A stretch of DNA of 64,000 nt from Bimastos eiseni (taxonomy: Eukaryota; Annelida; Clitellata; Crassiclitellata; Lumbricidae), in NCBI GenBank assembly GCA_959347315.1, contig OY365811.1:33580321-33644320 (forward strand), in the 5' to 3' direction. The notes beneath the pieces were generated by a model. That model was not told the origin of the DNA and ran no database searches. It saw only the letters and a list, made by a program, of their open reading frames with translations. Shown here one piece after another: positions 45,056 through 57,110 of the stretch. A program made the position numbers and the translations under genes. The first letter of the stretch is position 1; each line of letters starts with the position of its first letter.

Positions 45056-46651
45056 GCACATGCATATTTACACACATGCATAGTTGCATGCACAAGCACA
45101 TGTTCGTATACACATAAAGACAAATGCCAACAGACACAGCAGATGATTTTACCCAGTCCAGTCCTCCAGACCACCTGCAAGAGGAAATGATAGGGCGGTC
45201 TCCTCTGGAACCCCAGCAATGGTCAAAATTAATTAAAACACTAAGCAGATGTAACTGCTTAACTGGAACTACATGAAACAGACACAGCAAATAATCTGAA
45301 CAAGTTCAAATGCTTAACCAGATTCTAACACGAAAGACAGATTTATCTTCCATCCTTTTCATTACTCAGACAAGCAATACCTTAATTAGTTCCAGAGATA
45401 CGTTAACAGTTGCATTACTGCAGCAAATCTGACTAATCTCAAGGCAAACACCATTAGGCAGACGTAATATACTCGGAATAATCTGGGGCACAGGCAGAGC
45501 TGGGTGAGTCAAAAGAAAGAGCAGGCAAACATTCCTCAGTAAGTCACAAGCCAGCCAGTGCAGTGAATCAGACCATCCACATGCAGCCATACAGTCAGTC
45601 ACACACAGGCAACACGGCTTGCTTCTATCACGGAACATCATCTAATTTAACACACCTGATAACAGGACATTATTACATAGTATCTGTCTACACCTCTGCA
45701 TAGCTTTAGGCCATATTGACTCCATCCCCACTCTGACGTCACTCTCAGTTTGTTACTTCACTCCAAAACTGTTCTCTGCCTCATCATAACAAAACTTTAG
45801 GTTACTTCCCAAGCCTCAAGGAAGCAACTGTCTGAATCTTCTCCGTCTTCACTACAACAGTTTATCTATACACTCCAGCACATTTGCCCAATCCACTAAA
45901 CATGCAAGACTAAAATGCCCCATAGCAAGCAGTCGAGCTAGCACAAATCCTCTCAAAACAGCATATAGTATCCTCCCACCGTAATCACTTCGTTTAGTGC
46001 ACTTATCTTCTGACCAAAGTTTGTTTGCTTTACTCAGTCTATGTAAAAAAGTTTCTCATGAAATACAGTGGGCTAAAAATAGTCACTTCTAAACATCATT
46101 CTGCTAAAGCAACCAAGATTCTGCATTACAGATTCTGGCATTTATTAAAAATGTTTACAGAACAATACCTTAAGTGTCGGAGCTAATTCCAGGTTCCAAC
46201 TAGAACTGGCAATTAATGCCAATATACAATTAATCTTTGTATGATTTGGCATGCATGCAAAATTGCCTTCATTACAACAGCAATAATAAAAGATGGGGCA
46301 GAACAAAGTTCTACAGAAAAAAAACAACTTATCAGCCACTTAAACGTGAATAACTGGTCTCTTGTCCACTGTACAAGCAAATGATTCTAGCCATTAGCCA
46401 AACCACTGTGAAGTCACAAATTGAGCTCCAGAGTAAAGCAAACCCTTTCATAAAATAATGTGTAAACTAAACACTTGCACATCTTACTAGCCACAGTGTT
46501 TTCATTTGAGGTGAATATGTCATATGCTTGTAGAATTCAACTCAGAATGCTATCAGATAGGCTAAATATAGCATAATAAGTGCAGTCTACGAATAGTCTC
46601 TGGGTAGTCAACTTGTAGAATCACCAAACAAATGCTATGAAGGATCTAAAG

Positions 46652-47058
46652 CAGGGATGTTAGACCTTGTTAATGGGAGGTTAGTGGCCATATTTTCCAC
46701 CAAATGGAGGAATATAAAGAAAATATTCTATATCTCACAGTCAAAAGCACCTGAGCAAAGCAGAAGTATACATGGATATGAGACAGGACTTGATGAACCT
46801 ACACCAATAAATTTTTGCAGAACTAAATCTTAAATGGTGCATTTTATAGAATACAAACAGTCAAATTAGGCTTTAAAAATTGTAATATTGATGTGCATTA
46901 ACAGTCACAAACATCACAGAAAGCTCATTAAGCTGTAAAAATAAAAAATCTGAACTTTTATTCAAACTTTTTGTAGTCTTTAGCCAAGGCTCCTCAGCCC
47001 AGAAAAACATCATCAGCGGGTCAGAAACGACCCGTGGGCCAGCCCTTTGACACCCCTG
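46652..47058. mobile_element. Non-autonomous hAT-type element in an APC intron
   Basis: Left end CAGGGATGTTAGACC; right end, read on the minus strand, CAGGGGTGTCAAAGGGCTGG, the familiar animal hAT terminus. Flanks ATCTAAAG and ATTTAACT share five of eight bases, so any target duplication is eroded. It stops about 37 bp before the exon at 47095. Confidence 0.7.
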
Positions 47059-47094
47059 ATTTAACTAATATCAAGAAAATGTTCTATATCTTAC

Positions 47095-47254
47095 AGTCGT
47101 TGTCCGCTGCAGTTTCCTGGTCGATATCTGAGAGATTTTTGTTCTGTTTATGCGTTCCATTTTCAACCGGTAATCTGCTGTTCAGGTGACATGACGTCTG
47201 AAGGCTCTTGTGCATCTTAGTTCTTTCATCCATCTTCTGGTTTTCAGCATATCC
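47095..47254 (-). CDS. APC: APC N-terminal-side exon
   Basis: A 160-base exon, phase 0 in and phase 1 out, residues 23-76. Reads GYAENQKMDERTKMHKSLQT, then LPVENGTHKQNKNLSDIDQE and TAADND. It is hydrophilic and poorly conserved, comparable in position to the human stretch between the second coiled coil and the armadillo repeats (QSQATEAERSSQNKHE). Acceptor GTTTTCAG at 47256-47255; donor ACT|GTAAGA at 47094. The assignment depends on splice phase. Confidence 0.72.
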
Positions 47255-47640
47255 CTGAAAACAACTTCCGTCTCTTAATTTCAACTGAAGTGTCGTTGCT
47301 TGTCAGAAGATGCATTAGTTTGATTAAACACTAAATATGTAGAAAATGCAATTATATGTTCAATGGAAACATACAAAGCAAAATCCAGCAATAGGCTAGG
47401 ATTTAACAAGATGTCAATTCTGAAGAGTCTAATAAGATGCAAATGCTGTAGTCTCGAGCAATAAACCTGGTACAAATGGTGTTAGTATATAGGAAGAGAA
47501 AAGCAATCCTTTAAACTAGCCCCAAGAGGTTGCCATGAATATGAAGTTATAGCAAATGAATTACTTTCTATTAGTCTTGGTATATGAAAGTATAGGCAGC
47601 CGGTCCTCTCATTCACTCTATGATATTCCCACTGGTAATG

Positions 47641-47724
47641 TAGTAGTTTCAGCTAAATGACACAGTGTGATAGCAAATACTATTAACATCCCCCGCCTCC
47701 TTTATCCAGGCTTAGGACTAGCAC
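47641..47724 (-). repeat. Dispersed repeat (CCTGGATAAAG family), copy 3
   Basis: Minus-strand copy: GCCTGGATAAAGGAGGCGGG ... ACACTGTGTCATTTAGCTGA. It lies in an APC intron. Confidence 0.6.
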
Positions 47725-48359
47725 TATCCGATTGCAAACAGTGGCAGAGTTTCCACTGACATTGTTTTGTCAGTTTACTCAGTTATACCAAATTGGATGT
47801 GGACAAAAATGAAAAAGAAATCAAATTTAGGTGATATCTGATAGTGTGTAGCCTTGAAAACATTTGAAGGCCCCTGTGAAATCTTGAAACATCACTCAGC
47901 CCTGTCAAATGTCTATATTGCAACCCTGTGGACCAGTTAAAAGTCCTGCATGCCAGCCACTGGATTGTAGCACACACCCATGCTGGTAACACTGGCTCTG
48001 TTCTAGATCCATGGCTGGTGTATTATATGCTAGAGAAAAACTTTCATTTAAAATAGCACCAAATTTAGATGATAGTGTTCAGCGACTGTAGCCTTGAAAA
48101 CATGTGAATGTCCAAGGTTGTGAAAAAGGCACTGTAATAATAACAGTGTACACACTGTAGCAAATAATTAAACTGTTCGTTTGACGTTTCACAATTCGAC
48201 TGATGAAAGCAATAAAGACCTTGTATATATAAAATGTCACTGAAGATTCAGGTACATTTTACAGTAGATGTGCACATGGAAACTCAACACAGAGTCAATG
48301 TCTAAATTTTGTGTTTAGCTATGGTGTATAAGGCAACCAGAATTATTCTCAGAACTCAC

Positions 48360-48425
48360 CGTTTGGCTTGCACTCATTCTCGAACAGGAGCCAGTAACAA
48401 CCATAGTCACAAGACCCCAATCACC
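48360..48425 (-). CDS. APC: Possible first recognised APC exon (66 bp)
   Basis: A 66-base open segment bounded by a good acceptor (AATCTCACAG at 48427-48426) and donor (ACG|GTGAGT at 48359). Only one frame is open; it keeps phase 0 into the exon at 47254 and reads GDWGLVTMVVTGSCSRMSAS then QT. The internal ATG at residue 8 could be a start. There is no similarity to the APC coiled coils, so this could be an alternative first coding exon, a poorly conserved internal exon, or a spurious call. Confidence 0.45.
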
Positions 48426-49953
48426 CTGTGAGATTAGTACCAAGCCAAACAAGTGTTAGACAATCAAAGAAAAAAACAACACCTTTGAGATATAAAAGCA
48501 AACAAGGCATACACAACCACTTGTTAACCATTACTTGTTAACCAATTGATGTAAATCAAGAGGCAACGTCTGGCACACATGAGGTTAACAGGGTTCATAT
48601 GGTTATTATGACATAGAGGAGTCATGCAAAAGGAACCTCTGCCACTTGACTGTCATTTGACACTTAAAATTATAATTTTCCATTTAATTTGCAAGAATTC
48701 GATTAATCAACTCCACCCCCCACCAAAGTGAGTCAAACTCCTTTGCATCCTTGTGAAAAGAATCTGTACTGCAGTACAAAGGTTCACAACCAACCCTCTT
48801 TATTTAACATTTAGAGCAAACTTGACAGTTGAAAACCTGTCATAATGCATGTAAGTGCCAGCGTGCATGTGACAGGCCATTTAATATGACAGGCCATTTA
48901 ACATAGTGCTTTAGGTAGCACTGAAATATAATAGTATAATGAACTCTGGTGTTTCCTTCCCTCACTCACTCTATGTTTTCTTTCTCTCTATTCAATGGAG
49001 GAATAAGAGAGACTAGAAGCACCAAAAACATGCAATATAAATAATATCAACAACAATAATAATAATAATTCCGTTTACATAGCAGACTAACACAACCTGA
49101 TAAAAGAAGCATGCTGCACATGATCAAATTAGTTACAAATGATAGTGAGAAGAAATCTTACGGAAACATTGACACCTTGAGTTCTAATTTGAAAGTTCAA
49201 ATGATAGTAAAAGCGCGAATGGCAAACAAATGGCAAGTTACAGAAAAACAAACATAACACAGACATCTGGGCGACTATATATCAGCAACATGTATGGGTA
49301 AGGATGTAAAAGAGCTGGCGTCACTATTATATAAAATGCAAATTAACTGAAATAACATAGTGAGCTATGGTCAAACATGACACAAAGGAACTGTGTCATT
49401 ATATGTCATCGTAATGAAACTCAACAACAGAATCATAAAATTAAAGTTCTGATAATGATGTTTGATTTTGAATAAATTGCAGCTATCTGGTCTCTTAGCT
49501 TTCAAACTGATCATTTATTCATTCATTCATTCATTCATTACGAAAATTTATATCAATAGCTATCAGTGAACGATTTACACAGCTGTAAACATATCTTTAC
49601 AAGACATTAGAATGAATTCAGTGAAAGACTCAGTGCTCAACATCTGCAGTCAAGCAACTACAAATCACCTCATTTCACAATTAAATTGTCATTTCTTCTA
49701 AGATTTTATTTGTGCGAGATCCCACACCATTACTTTCCTTCGAATGATAATCTTGAATATCATGCACTTGAATTTCGCGGTAAATATAAAGATGTTGCTT
49801 TATTTATAACAGAAAATTTATTAAAGTGTCAATGGACTACATCTTTGAAAATAATGTGACCATTTCAAATTATGATCTTATATTTGTAAAAGGGTGAATC
49901 TCTATATCAAACCATAGAGGCAGCTTGCTTACTATATGCTGTCAATACATAAT
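48426..49953. other. No gene recognised; expected location of further 5' APC exons
   Basis: I scanned the minus strand for the APC oligomerisation coiled coil and the YYAQLQNLTKRI-like segment and saw neither. AT-rich DNA with an AAT tract at 49050-49069 and an ATTC repeat at 49514-49538. Confidence 0.4.
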
Positions 49954-50058
49954 GTGTGGTACAGTGGCTGATCGGTTAGAGCAGTCAGCCTGTAACGTTC
50001 AGTGTTGTCCGAGGAGTCACTGTGTATGGAACTTGAGCAAGTCCTTCGTGCACAATTC
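49954..50058 (+). mobile_element. tRNA-derived SINE, family 1, internally deleted subfamily
   Basis: The head GTGTGGTACAGTGGCTGATC leads to GTAACGTTCAGTGTTGTCCG, skipping the B-box region. It is truncated after CGTGCACAATTC. The preceding TGTCAATACATAAT (49940-49953) is also found before the copy at 56181, showing a shared ancestor. Confidence 0.82.
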
Positions 50059-50149
50059 ATATTTGATATTTTCACAATATTTGTGCTCCCGAAAACCACA
50101 CTTGCATGCACAAATGATTGTTTAATTCGTTATTTCCTATCCACTGGCA

Positions 50150-50245
50150 CTGGTGATGGATGGTTAGGGCCGGGCTAGGCTTGGTGAGGGCCAGTAATGG
50201 TTAGGTTAGGTATGATGGGGTCGGTTAGGGTCAGAATAAGGGTTA
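50150..50245 (+). repeat. Degenerate GGTTAGGG-rich tract
   Basis: GGTTAGGG, GGTTAGGTTAGG and GGGTTAG units, telomere-like but imperfect. A mirror tract rich in CCCTAACC and AACCGACC lies at 50445-50530. Confidence 0.75.
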
Positions 50246-50246
50246 G

Positions 50247-50296
50247 TGAGGAACGGCAGATAGCATTATCTTGCTTCCTCATCGACCCTCTCACGC
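50247..50296 (+). repeat. 50-bp repeat, inverted partner of 52672-52721
   Basis: TGAGGAACGGCAGATAGCAT ... CTCACGC. The reverse complement matches 52672-52721 at 49 of 50 positions. Confidence 0.93.
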
Positions 50297-52671
50297 TTTT
50301 GATAGATATTGAAAGCCGTTCTGCCCCACATATTGCGTGCTGGAATATCGCAGTAGCACCTCACATTTAGAAATGAGGGGTGCTTCTGTGGCCGAACAGT
50401 TGGCCATTCTGCATCCAAAAGTTTTTTCCGTACATCTAAAAACGACTTAAACCCTAACCCTCACAACCACTAACCTGACACCAACCGACCCTCGCGATGT
50501 GTAACCTAACCCCAACCGACCCTAACGACGCATATTAAGAAAAAATTGGTTTAAACATGTATGCACCGAAGCTGAGCAAAGGTCTTCAACGAAAATAATT
50601 GGGCGAAATTGCAGTCTTGGGGTGTTTTTTTCCACAGTGCATATTTCTGACATAAACGACAGCATGGACTATAATAAAATTATATGCACAGAAGGTACTA
50701 TGGCCTGTCATACGTTATCGGCCGCAGAAGTAAAACTGTCGTTTATATTGTGGCCGAATTTTCGGCCGCAGAAGATACATCCTTTAAAAATACCCATACA
50801 AATAGAAACCATTCTTACCCAATCAAATACAGAACCGTTATCGTAGTCAACACACGCTACAGATAATCCATTTTCAACTATATCAATTTGTTATCGCCAA
50901 CACCATCAGCATGCACAAAAATAATTATTATTCAGAGACGATGGAGCATGATTATTATTATTATAATCTCAACCCTCCAACAACCAAAACAATGTGTACT
51001 CCAACAGCGTCAAACGGTACTGCGGATTCTCAAATAACGTGACTAAAGAATTAGTTAACGACCACGTAAAATAAAACACAAAAGAGTTGTATTATTCATT
51101 TACCTACCCTGATGGTCTGTGATCCGTTTAAATCATTCTAAACTGGATGATTCTACAGCTTCAGACGGCGGCCGTGCAATTCATTATCATAATGATTCTC
51201 GGGAAGACCAGCAGACGAACTCTAGTTCAGAACATCAATGGACCGCCGAACGCAACAAAATGCTATTATTGGTAATCGTGTTTATTTCGACTGATCAAGA
51301 TCTGGAAACCTTGTCATTAAAATATTTTACGGCTTTATTAGGTTTTTCAGTTTTATAGGTTGTTAAACTTTTAAAGCTTTTAATGTACGCGCATATTCGC
51401 AAAAAACGGACACAGAATTGTGACCCAACAGTAAATGAAAAACATTCCCAACACCCCCTCGGAACACCCAGCACATTCTTTATGGGCGTGGTCGTGTTAC
51501 GTGTGCAAAAAGTATGCACCAAAAGTGCAGACCGTTGCATACAAGGCTACAAGCATTATTCTAATTAACTAAGAACACAATTATCGATATAATTGAAAAG
51601 TTTGAAGTCTAAAAAGCCTCAATTTTGAACCTGTATGGAATTTTACTTTTCTGTAACAGCTATATAGTATTTATATATCGAGCTCTACAGCCCTGCGTAC
51701 ACGTACGTGGGCTTACATAGAGCGGCTTGTTGCGTTTAAAATAAGATAGGCCCAATCGTAATCTCAAGCTTTTTACGGCATTCAAAAATGTCTTATCACG
51801 GCAACACAATTATTTACAGACGAACCTGCTTTTCTCACGTGCATATTGCTGAGATGACATACTGGAAGAAAAATATAGGCCTAGTCACATTGGTCTAAAT
51901 GTAAACGTAGGCTACACGTTTGAGCCTATTTTATAGCGGAACAATGACAATGGTTATTTTCATCACCTCGGCCCGTTTTAATGGGCACCTGTCATTTATT
52001 AGCTCTCTTCTGCACGGAGTGAGACCTTGCAATAGCCAGCACATATAACCTCCGAACTTCCGAAGTTGAAGAGTGGCAGACAGCTGGGTCCGAGACTTAC
52101 TGATCGATGAAGCACTAAAGCAAATATACAAAAATACCGCTTCTACAACTGAACAGTAGCCACACTCGTAAACACACACTTCAAACTTCTAAAGCGTCAC
52201 TCTGATTCCTGATCAAAATTGCACCTACAGATTAAAATTGCACTTATAGGCATATGTTGAACCTGACATATGACAGTTTTCTAATAAAAATGACACCTGT
52301 TTCTGTAACGCGCCTTTTAGTATGACTCTGTTCTATTAAGGCGCGATATAAGTGTTAGTTGTATTGTATTATAGGCTCTGTAGGCCTATGCATCGATCGG
52401 TAATTGAGCAATCTAAGCATTTTTTGCGGCATAAAAGTCACTGCGCTTTTTCTTAGCCAGGTGATTCGTTGACTTGTCGTTGAAACCTTTAGTGCGATCG
52501 TCGTAGAATACGATTTAAATTTTTCCTTGGGTAATCTTTAGAAGCGCTCTAATTAGCTGGTATGCTTGCCATTTAGTAACTTGGTGTTTCTGGAGTTTAT
52601 TTCCACATCGGCGGCGTTCCATACATACAATACACGCACAGCATTATAATAGAGCAGACGGTGAACGCCTA
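50297..52671. other. Intergenic DNA between the inverted 50-bp repeats; possible APC 5' exon
   Basis: Includes a CCCTAACC-rich tract (50445-50530) and a moderately GC-rich patch (51120-51270). On the minus strand a donor-like CAGG|GTAGGT ends such a patch at 51108, with no coding frame. It could be a non-coding first exon of APC, but this is speculative. A plus-strand frame at 51119-51358 is unrecognised. Confidence 0.25.
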
Positions 52672-52721
52672 GCGTGGGAGGGTCGATGAGGAAGCAAGAT
52701 AATGCTATCTGCCGTTCCTCA
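52672..52721 (-). repeat. 50-bp repeat, inverted partner of 50247-50296
   Basis: GCGTGGGAGGGTCGATGAGG ... CCGTTCCTCA: reverse complement of the left copy with one substitution. Similarity fades immediately on one side and soon on the other. Confidence 0.93.
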
Positions 52722-53309
52722 ACCCGCCAGCATTTGGCTCATTCGGTTGAATGCGTGCCGCTAACAAATCTAGGGCATTGCTGGGAAAGGGCTGGAACTA
52801 TTCGTAAAATCAATACGTGGAAGAAAAAATACACAGCCTAGCGCATGAGTCCGCTACGATAAAACGGAGTAGGCCTGGCCTATCAGATAGTAAAGATACA
52901 TTCATGAGGCGTAGTGGATTGTTATCTAATCCACGTATGTATTAATATCTTTGTGTTATATGAGCTTGTAATGTGCGGACAACTCCAAGGAATAAAAAGT
53001 CAACTATGCTCATCTCATGTGAGGGCTTTTTTTAAATAAACCGTATTGCAGTGCACATCAGTACTCTTCTAGGCCCATACAGTTGCAGGCCCGTGTCTGC
53101 TGCACAGCCAACTGGCCAAATGCCCTCCATCGCCTGAACGACAGCACCGTTTTGCTGCAGCCAGTATTTAGGCCTGCAGACCCAAGCGAGACAAGAATTG
53201 AAGCGCTACAGGCCTATTCAGTGTTATTAGAAAGCCGGTATCGCGCTGCTGGACGTCAAGATGACTCATCAATGAGAGATCATTCATCCATAATCAAATG
53301 CAACTAGAC

Positions 53310-53342
<33 letters not shown>
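53310..53342. repeat. TA microsatellite
   Basis: ATATATAT run of about 30 bp. Confidence 0.85.
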
Positions 53343-53344
<2 letters not shown>

Positions 53345-53624
53345 CTAGGTGTGTTTTGCGTAAGTGCGTGTCTGTGTGTTACAGGTCGACCAAAGTATAG
53401 CAGGCCTACCGAATAGGCCTGCGTATTAGGCTCATATTACGTAATCCGTTTACATAGAGAAGATGTCAGCACACAATTCAGGGAAATCTCACGAAAGTAA
53501 AACACGAATTGCACCAGCAATATCGGTGACTGAAAGGGTTCAAGACGACCAAAAACGCCGCCCATATTACCGGGCCAATTACATTTACGACACAAAACGA
53601 TTAGTCCGTACACTAGCTCACTCA

Positions 53625-54443
53625 CAGGGATGTGGTCTAGAGACCGCGGTCTCTAGACCACAGACCGGAAAACTGCGGTCTTGGTCTCGGATGCATCAGT
53701 CCTGGTCTCGGACCATCGGTCTTGGTCTTGAATGCGCCGGTCTTGGTCTTAGAGGAACGGTTTTGGGATTGGTCTTGTCTTAAATTAGCGCTCTTGGTCA
53801 TTTGCCGTGTCAGAGCAGTTTTTCGATATTTGTCGATTATTTTCGATTATTAGAGACACCGGATGTTTAAAACCTACGCGATTGTCATCGATTTAATGTC
53901 ATGCTGACCAAACTAATAGATCTTTATTTAAATGTTAATATGGGCAGAAAAAAATGCATTTGCAACGGAGCCAGCCATTTCAAAATTTGCTTTCGCAAAT
54001 TTCTAGGTTTTGGCACAATCTAATAATTATGTGGTCGGCCACGTGTTTACACACTGTTAACCTACAATTCCGAGGTCCGTGGTACAAATAGGCCTATAAA
54101 AGTACAAGTACACCATTCAAGTACACCATTCAAACGAAACGTTGATCTACTTGTTCAGATGTCTTAAAATTATTTACCCATCGTAGGCCTAAACTGCAAA
54201 CAATTTAAAGTCTGATATTCCCAGGTCGAAGCCAAGGGCTGAACCCACAAACGTTCAAAAGACGATAAAACTGTTTCTGGACCATTATTAAGATTAGTAT
54301 TCTTCAGCAATAAAATTAACGTTTTACGCATGTTATTCCGCTATAGCGTCTTAATGAATTAAATTGTTTATAAAAAAAGAGTGTTGGTCTTGGTCTAGGG
54401 CCACTGTCTCGGTCTCGAGTTTTTTGTCTCGTGTCCAACACTG
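53625..54443. mobile_element. Non-autonomous hAT-type element (copy B)
   Basis: Starts CAGGGATGTGGTC, ends GTCCAACACTG, and is flanked by CTCACTCA (53617-53624) and CTCATTCA (54444-54451), an 8-bp duplication with one mismatch. As in copy A (5821-6641), GGTCTCGG/GGTCTTGG iterations lie near both ends (53669-53778 and 54385-54431) and the length is almost the same (819 against 821 bp). No transposase reading. Confidence 0.85.
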
Positions 54444-54473
54444 CTCATTCATTGTTTGCACATTGGCAGAGCA

Positions 54474-54530
54474 AGTCCCAAGCCTGGATAAAAGAGGAGG
54501 GCAACAATCTTTGTTATTACACAGTGTAGC
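54474..54530 (+). repeat. Dispersed repeat (CCTGGATAAAG family), copy 4
   Basis: AGTCCCAAGCCTGGATAAAA then GAGGAGGGCAACAATC and ACACAGTGTAGCT. Directly follows the hAT element. Confidence 0.6.
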
Positions 54531-56180
54531 TATAAGATAATTAGGGTGTGCGGACGTTTAATCCACGTACAATTCATCCCGGACGGTTCATCCACGGACG
54601 GTTGTGCACTACGCCTACATAATTATAGGAAAACTATGACTACGACTTAACTTTTCGCCGAAAGCTTGAACAAACACCTGGAACATCGTAAAACATAAAT
54701 GTTTTAATCACGGGATATTCAAAACTTAATATGCTAGTAGATAAGTCTGAAATGAAGCGTCATAAAGTTCATCATAGGCCTACTGAAATTTCGTCAATTC
54801 TTTATGACTTTTATACAAACGTTTACAAAACTGTCCTATGAACTCTGCAAAAGCCTAAACGTCGAAAACTGCTGATGTGTAACAATCATGGTGTAGGAGA
54901 TGTATGACACAAGACCCATCACCATCGATCCCATCTTGCCGAAGGCAGATTCATGGCCGCAAACCACAGACGTACGTGTGCCTTTAGAAGCAGTATAATC
55001 GCAAAGGTAATATTACACGTCACTATAGAAAAGTAGCATTAGGAAGGAATAGCGTACTATATTATCTTGCTGAGGCGGGACTTATTGGTCGGTATCGCAC
55101 GGACATACATTAGGAAGGTTTACATTCCACTCAAAAGTTATCAAGCCTTGTGTCTTCTGAGTCTTCTCGTGTCTCGAATCTTCCGCTAGCAACAGCCTTC
55201 GTCCGCTATTAGTAGGTTACACACGTTAAGAACGATATGCTGCATTTAGCACAGCAAACATCTTCGAAATGTCTTAAAATGCACTTCAAATGTTGAGATG
55301 AGATAGTCATGCAAGACGAGGAATAAGAGGAGAAAAATAGAAGGGAAGAGCAGTCCCTTAAGCTAACATGAGAGCAGCTATGGGTAGGCCTATGAGGTGC
55401 TAGCAGCCAATAATATCGTCATCGTATTATTAAAGCCGCGAAATATTTTAAATTGAATAATTTGCGTGCCTAGATTTATTCTCGTATAACTGCAATAATT
55501 GCAGTAATATTAGTAATAATTGTGATTAAATAATGAGCACCTGAAATAATGATATTAAAATTTTTATCACAGACAGATCGATATTCTGCAAGTCTTCTTC
55601 GCTAGACATTACAATTTTTCAGATTTCTATAGCCCGATCGATCACAGGGCGATGTACGATAATGTACCATTTACTAGCACACTATAGGCCGAGTTGCCTT
55701 ATGCGTGCCTCCATTATCCCCTAAAGTCATTGGAGTACCGTTCGAGATCTCCATCCACCTCTTTAAAACTTAGGCCTATTTTTTCAATGAGATCACCCCA
55801 TCCCTATAATTTTAGGAGCATTTTCTTCAAGGCTTACATAAAAGCCTCTGTACATAGGGACGAGCCTTATACGTAGTGGCACTTGTAGGCCCTATTATCT
55901 GTTTAGATGCAAATTTACTTTCTATCAACGCGGTTTACACAAATGATTTCAGCTAAACATTGCGCATACAATATTAATCGTAATCGTAATCTCAACATTT
56001 CTACAGCGCCCACAAAAGTAAAGTCGCGGGAACCAGCTTATTCACAGGCGCTTAATCAAAACAGAATCGATAGGCAGGGGGTCAAATCCCGAGAGTCAGC
56101 CAGGCGAACAGATAGACGGCTAAGGTTGATGGTGTCTGGAGTTGAAACGGCGAGGGAGATTGGCCATGTCAATACATAAT
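54531..56180. other. No gene recognised
   Basis: AT-rich. A GGACGG-containing repeat at 54552-54603 (CGGACGTTTAATCC, CGGACGGTTCATCC) and the dispersed repeat at 55975-56120 are the only structures seen. Confidence 0.5.
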
Positions 56181-56265
56181 GTGTGGTACAGTGGCCGATA
56201 GGTTAGAGCAGTCAGCCTGTAACGTTTAGTGTTGTCCGAGGAGTCACTGTGTATGGAACTTGAGT
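56181..56265 (+). mobile_element. tRNA-derived SINE, family 1, internally deleted subfamily (short copy)
   Basis: GTGTGGTACAGTGGCCGATA then GTAACGTTTAGTGTTGTCCG and TGTATGGAACTTGAG. Same deletion and same upstream 14 bp as the copy at 49954. Confidence 0.82.
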
Positions 56266-56460
56266 CCCCGCTTGACCATGGGGCGCTGATGCCATCGACC
56301 TCCTGGCATTTGGGCCTCTGCCTGCAGTCGACCCAAGATAGGTTAGAGCCCGGAAACCCAAGTCAGTATGGGAGTTCGTCACAGAATATAAGGAATCTAT
56401 AAATAGGGAGACGATCTGATATAGTGTTTCCCACTGTAAGTACATCTTTGAGTAGTAAAG

Positions 56461-56704
56461 TCAGCCCATATTCCATACGGAACGTTGGAGAGGTGCTCCT
56501 TTTCTTAGGCCCTTGAGCTGGCTATGGACGAATCCCAAGGTCCTGGACACAGGGCCAGTGATATCGCAGGACTTGCCGTTTGCTTCCCAGCTTACTGCTT
56601 GGTGACAGAGGCATGTGTTCGCAAACAACTTGCCCAGGGTCGTTACACGGAGTCGAACTCGCAACGCGAGTAAGTGCATTACCGATAGGCCATCGTGTAG
56701 CACG
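56461..56704 (-). mobile_element. tRNA-derived SINE, second family
   Basis: Read on the minus strand: GTGCTACACGATGGCCTATC then GGTAATGCAC (A box) and GCGAGTTCGACTCC (B box). A body containing CCTGGGCAAGTTGTTTGCGA follows. It differs from family 1 after the tRNA-like head. The 3' end is uncertain. Confidence 0.7.
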
Positions 56705-57009
56705 CTTGAGTAGGCCTAGTACACATTTTTTTAATAATAAATTTTGATAATATTTGTAGTTATTCTGATTTTTGTGTGTAAAAAATATTATTGTAATTAC
56801 CCAGATCTTTGATATGTGAAAATAATAATTGTAATTCTAGGCTACTGATATCTTGTATGTAAAAATAATAGTGCAAGTATACTTCTTTTTCTTTAGCACA
56901 TATTATGTGTAAATAAACAGGAAACTTGCTCGCCAAAAAGTATTGGTGAAAGTATTGGTATTGGTATCGCAATACTTTTTTCCAGTATTGTTAACATCCC
57001 TGGTGTTTT

Positions 57010-57110
57010 GAGTAGTGAGTGAAAAACCTGTGGGGAGATAGCAAGAGGTGAGGTGTTTGCGAGTTCGTAGGACGGATCGGATATTTGTCTTAGTGTCTTA
57101 ACTGAGAAAC
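57010..57110 (-). repeat. Dispersed repeat shared with 28360-28450
   Basis: Minus-strand copy of the repeat; see 28360-28450. Confidence 0.45.

Noticed and set aside
50150..50245. Interstitial telomere
   Set aside because: TTAGGG-like units are too irregular and mixed with other words; a repeat-element segment is more likely.
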